DNA of 64,000 nt, taken from NCBI GenBank assembly GCA_036346355.1, contig CM070570.1:6022649-6086648 (forward strand), given 5' to 3'. Source of the stretch: Rhipidocladum racemiflorum (Eukaryota; Streptophyta; Magnoliopsida; Poales; Poaceae). The notes beneath the pieces were generated by a model that saw only the letters and a program-made list of their open reading frames with translations, had not been told where the DNA came from and did no database searches. The number at the start of each line of letters is the position of its first letter. The first letter of the stretch is position 1. Position numbers and translations under genes: made by a program. Below, in pieces: positions 43,808 to 54,548 of this stretch.

Positions 43808-45100
43808 GGGCCTGTTTGGGAGAGCTCCACTCCAAAAAAATCAGCTCCACTCAGGGACGGAGATGGGCCTCGGGCCAGTGGGGCCAGGGCCCAAGGCCCA
43901 GCCGAAACTACAGTGGTGAAAATTACTGTTCATGCCTATGGGCCTGAGACTCAAGACTGCCGCACCGCACCAACAAGACCGATCGATCGCCCTTTTGTCG
44001 AGCCGGCATGGAGAGTAGCAGAGCGCACTTGAGAGGGCGAGAGGGAGAGAGATCGAGCCTCGCTAGCGCCGCCGCCGTTCGTCGCCCCAAGTCTCGCCGC
44101 CCCCGCCCCGCCTCCTACTCCAGGCCCCGGCCCCGCCCTCGCCAGCTCGCCCCTGTGCTCCGGCTCCGCGCGTTCGCCCTCGGCCCTCGCCTCTCGGCTC
44201 TCGAAGCCGGCTCGCTTAGCCTCAGGCTCCGGCCCAGCCCACCCACCTAACGGCCATGAGCCCAAGAACCCGCGACGCCTCGCGACCCAAATTGCCTCCA
44301 GCCTCAAATGTTCCGGCAGTTCGGTCCGACGGCATAGATCTCGGGAGATCGATCTGCGCTCGCTCGCCAGACTCCGGCCACCCACGACGCCGGGCGCCGC
44401 TTCTAACCTTGCCAGTGCTCGCCGCTCGCACCGAGTGACAATTCGGGAGCCGCTGAATCGGGCAATCGCAGCTGCCATTCTCGGGAGTCAACTGAAAGTG
44501 ACAAACCTTCGTTAATTAGGTATTAACTTTTCTACCTACTATATTGTTTTGACATATTTTATCTATTTTATTGAAAGGTTAAGCATGTAATATAAATTTA
44601 TCTTTAATTCTGTATTTGTACTGTACTTTTGTTATACCTAAATGTCCGTAGTTTTTGACGACAATAACAGTCGCTTAATTTCGGCCCGAGGCTTGTATAA
44701 ATCCTGGCTTCGCCACTGGCTCCACTCCACCAACTTCACCATAGAGTAGCTCCATCATAAAGTTGAAGTAAGGAAGTGAGGTGTTTGGCTTGCAAATTAG
44801 ATCTAGCTTCAAGAATAGATGGGTTTGATGTGGATACCCATTTGTGCCCTTGGATGTTTAATGGAGGTGAGTAATTACCTCATATGTGTAACTGGTGGCA
44901 AAGGTGGGTAATTACCTATGAACTTCACGAGTGGGTATGAAACAGTGTTTCTTGGAGTACCCCTTGAGGAGCTCCACAAAACCATGAAGCTCTTAGATTC
45001 GCATTTTTCTCGGCCGGAGTTTTGTGTAGCTGAGGTGTTTGGCTACACGAAGTTGGAGTGGAACTGAAAATTGAGGAGCAAAGCTCTCCCAAACAGGCCC
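43808..45100. mobile_element. PIF/Harbinger MITE interrupted by a hAT element
   Basis: The ends GGGCCTGTTTGGGAGAGCTC and (inverse) GGGCCTGTTTGGGAGAGCTT are flanked by TAA (43805-43807, 45101-45103). The element proper is about 418 bp; the rest is a nested hAT plus its 8-bp duplication. Confidence 0.88.
43852..44718. mobile_element. hAT element with GC-rich interior, 867 bp
   Basis: The ends CAGGGACGGAG and (inverse) CAGTGGCGAAGCC are of the common grass hAT type. The flanks are GCTCCACT on both sides (43844-43851, 44719-44726). The centre (about 43950-44450) is strongly GC-rich with a 175-codon open frame on the minus strand (43951-44478), unlike the AT-rich arms. It encodes no transposase motif I can see and may be captured host DNA. 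Confidence 0.88.
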
Positions 45101-45163
45101 TAAATATTAGAGTACAGGACACGGTTGCCGCTGCTCTCTTCGCGTAGGGAGGAAAAGAGCGTA

Positions 45164-45398
45164 CTCCCTCTGTCCCACAAAGAGTGCATTTCTAGGATTT
45201 TTAAGACAGATTAGTGTGCAAGGTAAATGACTAATGTGACCCTCATTACTCCATACACAAGCATGCTGGTGCTTCGGTTTCCACAAGCACTTAAATGAGC
45301 ATGCATACACTTACAGATGGGCCCTACAGACTAGAAATGCACTCTTTGTGGGACAAAATTTGAACACTAGAAATGCACTCTTTGTGGGACAGAGGGAG
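45164..45398. mobile_element. Stowaway MITE with duplicated right end, 235 bp
   Basis: The ends CTCCCTCTGTCCCACAAAGA and their inverse are flanked by TA (45162-45163, 45399-45400). The right terminal segment CTAGAAATGCACTCTTTGTG occurs twice in direct orientation (about 45333 and 45367). Confidence 0.92.
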
Positions 45399-45713
45399 TA
45401 CAAAACAGCGCGCAACAGCTTCCTTCCTCCAGCTACAAATGCAGTCTTGTATTTAAGCAAAGTAGAAAAGTACTACACCGCTACTCTACAAATGCAGTTG
45501 CACACTAGACACTACCTGTAGCGGTGCTGCCTGCGAGCCGACGTGAATACGCCGTCTCAACGCATACAGGACTCCAACTCCGTGGATCAACAACTGTCCC
45601 AAAATTTGCAGAGCTTATTTCGGACATAGGAATATTCGGTAAACTTTTACAGAAAACAGGAATCCAGAAAAAAAAAAATCGTGTTCAAAACACAACACGG
45701 GGCCTTAGATTTA

Positions 45714-45922
45714 GAGAACTTTTACGGTCGATTATACTTGTAGCATAAAATGTGTAATAAAAATCACATTTAACCGTTGATTTGTTAAGGGTATTTTCAC
45801 TGATCCAAAATTTTCAATACTCTACTACCAGGTGTAGTATAAGTAAACACTAGTTAATCTGATCCATTGGATCGAAAAGAATGAACGGTTCATATTCAAT
45901 TCAGTGTACCGTAAAAGAGCTC
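45714..45922. mobile_element. MITE of the TTTTACGGT family, copy 2
   Basis: The ends GAGAACTTTTACGGT and (inverse) GAGCTCTTTTACGGT lie between exact octamers TAGATTTA (45706-45713, 45923-45930), suggesting a hAT-type 8-bp duplication. Copy 1 is at 42222-42412 in the opposite orientation. Confidence 0.78.
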
Positions 45923-46037
45923 TAGATTTATGCTCTCGCAGTCTGACTCAAATTAATAACATTTCTACGAAAATCATTGGCCCCAAACAGGTCATAAAAG
46001 GCTTGTTAGCTCTGGGCCACCTCAGAGCATAGCATAG

Positions 46038-46407
46038 CACAGTTATCAATATCGATATGCCGATCTATACCATTTCGGCATCTAAATTGAAACGAAGTAG
46101 CTTTATGTACCGTACCGGTCTTATAGCGGTCAATACTGGTCATACCGGTCTGGTACCGATTAATACCGATCATGCCAGTGGAATTGATAATATGATCTAT
46201 TGAACTATATATTATATTTGACAGTATTACCATGTGTTTAGAGTAGTATTATAAGTGAATTTTGGTTTATATATAATTAAATATGTATACTTATAAATAT
46301 ATATTAATATATTAATCTGAAACGGTACACCGGTATAGACCGATGCTGAAATGTATTATTCTAAGAATCAAACCAGTATAACCTTCGATATCGTATTGAT
46401 AAGTTTG
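46038..46407. mobile_element. hAT MITE with ACCGGT iterations, 370 bp
   Basis: The ends CACAGTTATCAATATCGATA and (inverse) CAAACTTATCAATACGATAT are inverted repeats. Flanks TAGCATAG and GAGCAGAG agree at six of eight bases. The subterminal zones repeat TACCGGTC/ATACCGG several times; the centre is AT-rich. Confidence 0.7.
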
Positions 46408-46485
46408 GAGCAGAGCCACACGCGTCGTTAGCGGTAGCACGCTAGGCCTACGGCGATGACGATAACTGGTGGTGGATCAAGTGTA

Positions 46486-47945
46486 CTAGGTAGATTTGCG
46501 CGCTTCGCTACGCCGCAAGAAATTTGATCCAAGTTTTTATCTCCGAAAAAGGCAGGAATATCAAAGGCTTTTTTTGTTCGCTTTTTATTTTGAGGGAAAA
46601 TACGCTAGGCAAGAACCGTCGAAGGATCAGAGAAACAACGGGCCTTTTTGGGGGAAAAAAAGAATAATACTTGCTACGAAAAATATTAGATTCCAAGTTG
46701 GGGGAAAAATATAGACGCTGAGTTTAACAACCCACCTGTTCAACGGGTAATAACACACGTTTCGAAACTTATTAGAGATCGAGCCGCAAAAGAATTTTTC
46801 GATGCCGTACTTAACATCGCATAAGCGGGAGGAAAAAATTCGGTAAAACGAGGAAAACGCGTGACACCTAAAAATAATTTTCCCGAAAAACAACTAAAAG
46901 CGGGAAAAACGAGAAACGACGACTAAAATCGAATTTCCTTTTTTTTCGTGAAAACGGCCAACGGGAATAATTTTTTCCGTGTTTTGGCGAAAAAACGGAT
47001 GACGAAAACATTTTTCCCGGGTAAAACGGAGAAAGGAAACATCCATTTTTTCTTTTTTTGGGGAAAAAACGGTCAACGAAAATATTTTTCCCATGCTCCG
47101 GAAGAAAACGTATCATGAAAAAAAAAAATTCGGGCAAAACGGAGAAAGAAAACTTTTTTTTTGGAAAACGACCAACGAAAATATTTTTCGCATGCTCTGG
47201 AGGAAAAACGGACCCCGAAAACATTTTTACCGGGTAAAACGGAGAAAGGAAACGTCCAAATAATTTTTTTTGGGGGAAAAACGGTCAACAAAAACATTTT
47301 CCCATGCTCCGGAAGAAAATGGATCACGAAAACATTTTTTCCGGGCAAAACGAAGAAACAAAACTTTTTTTTTTGGAAAACGACCAACGAAAATATCTTT
47401 CGCATGGTCTGGAGGAAAAACGGACCACGAAAACATTTTTACCGGATAAAACGGAGAAAGGAAACGTCCAAATAATTTTTTTGGGGGGAAACGGTCAACA
47501 AAAACAATTTTTCCATGCTCCGGAAGAAAACGGATCACGAAAACATTTTTTTCGGGCAAAACGAAAAAACAAAACTTTTTTTTTTAGAAAACGACCAACG
47601 AAAATATTTTTCGCATGGTCTGGAGGAAAAACGGACCACGAAAACATTTTTTTTTGGGTAAAACGGAGAAAGGACCCGAATGTAAACCGCGGGGTCTATT
47701 TGTTATAATTTTGGACCTATTCGCTATTTCGAATAATTAGAAAAGGGCTCACTCGTGATTCGGACTAACGGGAGGGCCTCTATGTAAAATGCAAAACCAG
47801 GGACCTAAACGCGAACGGAAAAAAAGATCTTTCTCTCACATAACATCGCGCAGGGACCTGAACGTAATTTCGCAAAACTGAAGGACGCAAAACCGGAGGA
47901 CCTTCTCGCAAAATAGCCGGCGACACGTGGGGCAGCCGGCCGAGC
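46486..47945 (-). mobile_element. Helitron-like element C with internal arrays
   Basis: On the minus strand it ends GCGGCGTAGCGAAGCGCGCAAATCTACCTAG followed by T: a GC-rich stem, then CTAG, the Helitron 3' signature. Its last part matches element A (GATATTCCTG, AAAACTT-GAT-AAATTTC, GCAAATCT). Its start matches A and B (GACCTATTCGCTATTTCGAAT and CTAAACGCGAAC on the plus strand). The array spans about 46980-47680. The 5' end is approximate and no Rep/helicase is encoded. Confidence 0.65.
46980..47680. repeat. Higher-order array (about 210 bp, two half-units) in element C
   Basis: CATGCTCCGGAAGAAAACGG and CATG-TCTGGAGGAAAAACGG alternate at about 47093, 47185, 47306, 47402, 47514 and 47614. The long 'FFRAKRRKE...'-like frames here are by-products of the repeat. 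Confidence 0.85.
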
Positions 47946-48157
47946 GGCGTTCCTAGGGCTCATATAGTGGGCTGATATTGGTCAGGTCATGTGACCCTAA
48001 CGATTTTATACACAATCTATAATAGCACGTTATATGCACAAAATGTTATTCTATAAATTTCAATAAAATTAATGCACGATGACCTCGATTGCTACGAAAA
48101 CTTATTTTCTGGATCCCCTTCTAATGGGAAAGGCGCACCGAACCGAGATACTATATA

Positions 48158-48406
48158 CTCTCTCCGATCTTAAAAAACTAATATTTTAGATATCAACGTA
48201 GTTTTCAAAAAACAATTTTGACCACTAATTATTATCATAATAGATTTATAAAACTCAATAAAATTATAATATTATGAAAGTACTTCTGAAGACAAGTCTA
48301 CATATATAATTTTTATGTATCTAATTTAAAAATATATCGATAGTTAAAATTTTGAAAGTTGATGATCACTGTATCTGATACATTAGTTTTTTAATACTAG
48401 AGGGAG
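48158..48406. mobile_element. Stowaway MITE, 249 bp
   Basis: Ends CTCTCTCCG and CTAGAGGGAG are flanked by TA (48156-48157, 48407-48408). The interior is recognisably related to the Stowaway at 37528 in reverse orientation (AAGTACTTCTGAAGACAAGTC, ATATATAATTTTTATGTAT). Confidence 0.85.
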
Positions 48407-48450
48407 TAGTCAGCAGATGAGCAGACGCTGACACGCGTCTAGCGGAGGCA

Positions 48451-48738
48451 TATGGGTGATAATGGGTTGAAGTTTAGCACAAGTCTAATTCAAATCTAAA
48501 TTTTTTATTTCTTTGATCCAGTATAGTTTAAATCTAAAACTAATAAGTCTAGGTCCAATCCAAACCCAAATAAAGGGTTAGACCTTGATCAAAGCCATTT
48601 ATATGTAAAACATTAATGTAGATGCGATCAGAATTAACACATAATACATGACATACAACGATTTAGTAGAATCCATTTACAGTTTTGAATCGATCTAATC
48701 CAAAAACCTAGATCGATCCAAGCCTGTTATCACCCCTA
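48451..48738. mobile_element. hAT MITE (GGGTGATAA ends), 288 bp
   Basis: Ends TATGGGTGATAATGGGTT and (inverse) TAGGGGTGATAACAGGCTT are inverted repeats. Flanks CGGAGGCA and GAGAGGCA share six of eight bases. The interior repeats AATCTAAA/AGTCTA-type phrases. Confidence 0.75.
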
Positions 48739-48746
48739 GAGAGGCA

Positions 48747-50374
48747 TGCATGCGTCGAGAGTAGACAGCTGGATCGCGTGGTTAGGGGCATGGCCCACGT
48801 GGCGGTGACTCGCCGGGGTGGTCCCGAGCGGCCATGGGCCGCCGAACATGGCGAGCCGTCGCGGGAACGGACGAGGCGACGGTTTAATTTGGTGGCCTGT
48901 AGCCGCCTTGCCCGATCGTGACTTGAACGTGAGAGCAGCGAAATTGACGCACAGGGATGCTGGTCAGGCAGAGCAGGTTGAATCGATTCGTTCCCATTAG
49001 TCATTCCATGGGAAATCTCATGCTGGTTTGCAAATGCAGTGTAGGAATAATTGATGATGCTTTTACTATTTATTTATGCCATTGATTATGACATGTCGGT
49101 TCTGTGTCACATGTCACGAACACATACAGGTAAATAATCAAATGTGCCAATTAAAATGGGATAAATGATCAGTTTTCCCTGCTGTGTACCACTACGTCTC
49201 TAGAAAGATAGGTCCTCCAAAGGATAACCGGTCTGTTACACAGTTTCCTGCAAAACTTCAGTGTCCTAATAAACCCTACCTCGAGCATAGCTAATGCACC
49301 AAAAATTCTAGTGTTACAAAGAAATGTACTTGGATCTATCCAACATGTGTTGGAACAGGACACCCAGAAATCTTAGGACAATTTTTTCTTCTTTATTTCT
49401 CGTCTATTGGCTTGCTTCTTGCTTTTGCTTATCTTACAAAACTCAGAACTACTCTTTATTTATACTCAAAACTACAGCCTTAAGAAACAAAATAAGATTC
49501 TAGTTCCTTGTCCTACTTGAACTCTTCATCCTAAGCTGTTTTAATACAAACTTTCTAAACTAAAACTTTCCTATTACGAGATTAGTGCCAATAGCATGGC
49601 TACTACTTACTACTTGGCGTTCGCCTGACGTGCTTCCTCGCGAGAGCCAGTAATCATCGCCAAAATGGCCGGTGATGCCGTGACGGGGGAAGACAAGTTA
49701 ATCGCACGTATGTGCGTGTGCGTGCGTCCCGGTAGACAAGCGCGGGTTTGGCTTTGTCCGCTCACGCGATCAATACGCTACGGATCACGGGATGCTGTGT
49801 TAACTATCTCCAACGGATTCCCTTTAGCCTTCAAATCCCTTCGTGAACAGATCCCAAGTACTCTAACGGATCCCCTTCAGTCTTCCCTTTAGAAAGGATT
49901 CGGAGAAAGAATCCCTTTAGAAACAGATTCTCTCTCTAATCCCAGAAAGAAATTCCTTCGAGGGAATGCTGTTGGAGATAGTAGGAAATTAGGGGAATAA
50001 ATATAGAGAAGGAAATAGGAAAATTGCTGGAACGAAGAGAAATTGCTAGAGATAGCCCGGGCCAGGCAGAGTCAAGCGGAACGGGAACCTGACACAGCTC
50101 CTGCTCAACTCGACAGGCTTTTGGCCTATCTGGGAGCGTGCTAGCTGACAGTATCGTCTGCTCTGCTGATGTTTTCACGATCGAAGCAGAATGCTAGGCT
50201 TCGCAACTACTCCGAGCGCCACGGGAACCTGACACGGCAGATCTGCTGGATGAAACTTGCAAATTCCGAGCGCCACCGGAGTGGGGAGGGCCAACAGCGA
50301 CCCGGCGATTCCGCGGCCCAGACAGGCAGCCCGTGACTGCCGTAACTTTGATAGGGCGTAACCGGGGCAGCATT
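48747..50374. other. Intergenic stretch, possible LTR fragment
   Basis: No supported gene. 48780-48960 is GC-rich. Around 49380-49600 there is a minus-strand TATAAATA (about 49457) in LTR-like sequence, with no closed boundaries. Confidence 0.4.
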
Positions 50375-50404
50375 TAGTAGTAGTAGTAGTAGTAGTAGTA
50401 GTAG
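50375..50404. repeat. (TAG)n microsatellite
   Basis: About ten perfect TAG units. Confidence 0.95.
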
Positions 50405-50546
50405 GCTGTAGCAGCACTAGTGCAGTTGATTAACGCAGGCACGGGTCCCGCCGTAAGACCCGCAGTATTGGAGGGTGGCAGGTACTTATTACTCGCACCG
50501 GGTCCGTCGGAGTCTGCTAATTGGCGTCGGCTGGTGCCGAGAAGAG

Positions 50547-50752
50547 TGTTGAAACTTGCAAGTATAGCAGATGGAGTATATTAAACTAGAGGGTACTAGA
50601 ATAGAGAATAATACGATGACATCGTATTTTTTTATTGCATATGTATTTATATATTTATATAAATTAATGGATGGTAATTGATGATGTTCAAAGACATATT
50701 ATAATGGTTGGCAGTTAATCGTCCACTTAACTACATTATTAACTTATTAACA
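50547..50752 (-). repeat. 3' LTR of the small Copia element
   Basis: 206 bp. On the minus strand it begins TGTTAATAAGTTAATAATG, typical of short Copia LTRs. Confidence 0.8.
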
Positions 50753-51228
50753 CTCCTCTTCGGACGAATAACGTAGCATTCATGTACTTCGATAAACTCA
50801 TTCAAAAACCTTGTGAAAAAAAACATGAGAAGAAATTCATTCTCATACTTATATGCCATCTAAAACTCCTTTAAAATTCAATAGAAAAAAAATATGGAGA
50901 AACTTTATGGAATAAGTTCATATTAAATATTGTCTCATTAAAAACTTTCTATGAGAAATCATTTATGAAAAAATATAAGGAGAAACTTTATAGCAAGTTC
51001 ATATTAAATGTTGTCTCACTAAAAATTTTCTATGAGAAATCATTTATGTAAAACTCATAAAGAAAAAGAGTGCAATATGTTATAGTTCAAGGGTTAACTT
51101 CCATTGAATCTTACAACTCACAAAGCCGTCTCATACCAATCCACTGGACGCATCTTTGTAACGAGGACGTTGTAAAGATTTAGTGAATAAATCGGCTACA
51201 TTTTCACATAACTTCGTTTGCAAGACAT

Positions 51229-51960
51229 TTATCTCACCACCCTTTTAAAGTTCGTGAGGATAAATAGCTTATGAGCAATATTTTTTGTTATATTACTCTT
51301 TATATAGCTTATTTGTATCTGAGTAACAGAGGCATCATTATCTTCATAGATAATGGCAGAGGGTTCCAATGGATTAATACCACATGACCTTTGTATGTGG
51401 CCAATCATTCTTCGAAGCCCTACACATTCACGTGATGCTTCATATAAAGTAGTTATTTTAGAATGATTAGTGAAAATAGTTCCTTTAAGTCTGTTTACAA
51501 AACTTCTATGAAATAGCCGTACCACCATAAAGGAAAATAAATTCAGTCTGCAACTTGGCACTGTGGGGATAAGATAGATAGCCATCATCTATGTAACCAA
51601 TTAAAGTCATATCTTGATTTTTTGAAATATCAAACAAAGATCTTTTATACCATTAAAGTAGCCGAGAACTTGTTTAACACCAGCCAAATGCCTTTTTGTT
51701 GGTGATGAGTTGTATCTAGCCAATAGATTGACTGCAAATGTAGTGTCAGGCCTGGTGCAATTTGCAAGATACATTACTGTTCCGATGACACTAAGATATG
51801 GAAGTTCCTATCCTAATATCTCTTCATCCTCTTCTCTAAGTGTGAATGATTCTTTATCCACATCAAGGGATCTCACGACCATAAGTGTTTTTGTTGGATA
51901 CGATTTATCCATATTGAATTTCTCCAATATCTTCTGGATATATACAGACTGGTGCACAAA
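51229..51960 (-). pseudogene. Copia RT C-terminus and RNase H fragment
   Basis: On the minus strand, CIYPEDIGEIQYG and MYLANCTRPD-like sequence (RT end) are followed after stops and frame changes by the RNase H part at 51229-51588 (LYEASRECVGLRRMIGHIQ ... IIYEDNDASVTQIQ ... KNIAHKLFI). These phrases are standard for Ty1/Copia pol. The remainder of pol is missing, so the copy cannot be autonomous. Confidence 0.85.
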
Positions 51961-51974
51961 TCGGCCTTCGCACG

Positions 51975-52640
51975 CGCGTACCGAAGTCCTCGACGTTGCT
52001 AAATTGGGGCTCCGGTCGTGTTGCCGAATTCACCGCCAGATCCAGCCGCTTAGGGCACTTCGGGGAGCGCTGCCACTCCCTCGAGTGCGCTTGGCACCTC
52101 CACCGCCTTGGGCGCGTCGGGCGCCTCGGCCATGCTGTCAAGAGCGACAAGTGCCGCCAACCCGTTGGATATGTTAGCCTTTTTGGGCACGCCGATTGGC
52201 GCCTCTCCGGTGCTCCCGCCAGATCCAGTTGCGATGAGTGCCGCCACTTTGCCGAGGGTTGCCGCCTCGATGTCAGGCGCCGTTGGCACACCATCGCATG
52301 TCGCCTTAGGCACGTCGGGTGGCGTCGCCACCTCACCACTGCGCCAGGCGGGGTGATGGGGGCACAACCGTAGCCGAGTGGCCAACGCTGTTTGGCGGGG
52401 GCCCTCCTTAGCATTACCCCGCGTGCCGCCGTTGTGGCGCCCGCCGTGTAGGCCTCACCACACGTCCCTATGCGTGGACTAGGGTGGTCGCCATAGCCCA
52501 TAGTTTCAGTCATGCCTACCATGCTATTGAACACTTCGGCCCCTATGGCATGCGTTGTACCGAAGAGCACCACGGCCCCCTCGGTTAATGTGGCAAATGG
52601 CGGTCCACCGACCATGACATGATAAGGCTAAGCATGATCT
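51975..52640. other. GC-rich insert replacing gag/pol in the small Copia element
   Basis: Composition jumps from AT-rich to GC-rich. Open frames exist on both strands (236 codons at 51905-52615 minus; 125 codons at 51996-52373 plus), with Ala/Pro/Thr-rich translations. I recognise no domain. It is possibly captured host DNA. Confidence 0.55.
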
Positions 52641-52864
52641 TGCCGGTGTTGATCATATCACGCACACCAATGGCAACGTCCCGACTGACGGTATTGTAGA
52701 GGTAGGGTGTGAAGGATCATCGTTTCCATGTTCATGATGGATATAAGTACGTTTGAGACATTGTCATTGTTCTATGCTATTGGACTCACCGTGTCCGAGA
52801 TGTGGTCGTTGATCCTTCCGTCTACCGCCGGTCTCTATTTGCCTTGCTCAATGGATTAGAGCAG

Positions 52865-53064
52865 TGCTGATAATGTGCCGAAATTATAGTATAGATTGAA
52901 CTAGAGGATAGAATAGATAATGATCGATGAGATCTTATTTTTTATTGTACATGTGTTTACATATTTATACAAGCCAATTGATGGCAGTTGATGGTGCCCA
53001 AAAGACACCTATCCTAACAGTTGGCAATTATCACCCGCTTAACTGCATTATTAATTTCTTAACA
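52865..53064 (-). repeat. 5' LTR of the small Copia element
   Basis: 200 bp, clearly diverged from the other LTR, indicating an old insertion. It is flanked by AAGAG. Confidence 0.8.
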
Positions 53065-53182
53065 AAGAGAACGCGGTGACACAGTGAGCAGCTTGGTAGG
53101 GGACTTCATGGGGCTACAAGGATTTTTAGCTTTGTTGAGTGCATGAACATGCCTGCCTGCTTAGGACGAATGAGGTGAGAAC

Positions 53183-53537
53183 CAGGGTTCACATTATCGA
53201 AATCAACTAGGAAATTGCCCCCAGTCAGGTAGCGATTTTCATCAAAAATCACTCGAAAATTCACCAAAAACCGCATGGTTTTGACATCTAAATTTTCAAA
53301 AATAAAAAATCTACCGATTTTCTCTCGATTTTGATCAACCAATTGAATGTTTCTCAAAGCCAATTTTTTGAGCGATTTTCTCTCGGAGAGATTTTCACCA
53401 ATTATCACAATATTTACATCGCATTTTTTTCCGAATATTTGACTTTAACCATATCAACCGATTTTAGATGTCTTATCCCACCGATACACCCAAAAATCAC
53501 GATTTTCGCGCGATAATCGTTGGTATTTAAAGCCCTG
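53183..53537. mobile_element. hAT MITE with GCGATTTTC iterations, 355 bp
   Basis: Ends CAGGGTTCACATTATCG and (inverse) CAGGGCTTTAAATACC. Exact 8-bp flanks GTGAGAAC (53175-53182, 53538-53545). The interior repeats GATTTTC/GAAAATC phrases in both orientations. No transposase. Confidence 0.88.
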
Positions 53538-53689
53538 GTGAGAACTCACGCAGAAATAGGATGATGCGAGCTCATTGGCTGAGGGGAGCCTTGTCCCATT
53601 GCTGTATAGGATAAAACATGAGTCTCGAATATCTTAAAGGGGAGGGATTAGTGCCCTCTCAGCTCCTCCACGCCACTTTTTTGGCGAAA

Positions 53690-54548
53690 ACATCCCTTCA
53701 GTTTGTTTTTTTTTTTTTTTTTGCGAAAAAACCTTTAGGATTCTAAAAATTTATGATGAGACTTTGCTCTGGCAAATTTACAAGAAGACCATCGGGTTTC
53801 CAGAATTTACAAAGAGGTCCTATGCACACGATTTTACACTAAGACCCTTGGGGTACCAGAAATTTACAAAGAGACCCTGCGTTGGCAGTTTTACACGAAG
53901 GCATCGCTGGCGATTTGGGTTCTGAAAATTTACAGGGTTTCAAGGAAAGACCTACAGATTGTAGAATTTTTATTATTTCGATTTTTCTTACATTTTTCCA
54001 TGTTGCGCCCTAGGAGAAAAGTCATCCAATGTGGAAGTTTTCTTGCCATCATAGCGATGGAACAAATTTCGATCGACGCATCGTAGCACGCAGCCCATGC
54101 TAGTATCTCTTAAAGAGAGAGATTGCCGGCCAACTGTCGTGTCCATATCATGTGACGCATTTTGCGAACAAGCCCCCACAAACTCCTGAATTACATCCAC
54201 ATACTCGCACCGGATCTTTTTCAAAAAAACCCTCATAGTTCTGCAAATTCCTATCCAGCTCCGAGGAAGGGCCTTTTGCAAAAAAAGACCGCGTGTTTTC
54301 AAAAACTTGCATACCCTTTCTCTCGTTTTTTTTGCTTGCAAAAACTCATAAATTTTATAGTATCTTTTTCTCATTCGCCTTTTCCGAGAAAAACCCTTAA
54401 AATCTAAAATTGTGATTGCTTCATTTTTTTTCTTATATTTTTAATGTTTCGTCAAATAAAAAATGATATCCACCGTGAAGTTTAATTTTACCATCTAAGC
54501 TGTATATCAAAATTCAACCCGTGCAACGTAGCACACATCTCTACCTAG
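53690..54548 (+). mobile_element. Helitron-like element E
   Basis: The 3' end CCCGTGCAACGTAGCAC (stem GTGC/GCAC, 54521-54534), then ACATCTCTACCTAG and T, is a classic grass Helitron terminus. The interior repeats (AC)AGAAATTTACAAAGAGACCC-type phrases (53790-53900). The left end is approximate. No Rep/helicase. Confidence 0.65.

Larger units (their letters stand above)
50547..53064 (-). mobile_element. Small defective Copia element, minus strand
   Basis: LTRs of about 200 bp (50547-50752 and 52865-53064) share TTGCA-ATGTGTTTA-ATATTTATA and end ...TTAACA on the plus strand. Exact AAGAG flanks lie at 50542-50546 and 53065-53069. The purine tract CCGAAGAGGAG abuts the minus-strand 3' LTR (50753-50763). 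Only the end of pol remains (51229-51960). Gag, protease and integrase are absent, and a GC-rich block (about 51975-52640) occupies the 5' half. Confidence 0.85.

Noticed and set aside
35892..47708. Many overlapping frames of 60-140 codons rich in Phe, Arg and Lys, open on both strands
   Set aside because: They coincide with the periodic arrays of Helitron-like elements A, B and C. Openness in several frames is a by-product of repeat composition, and translations are only repeat phrases.
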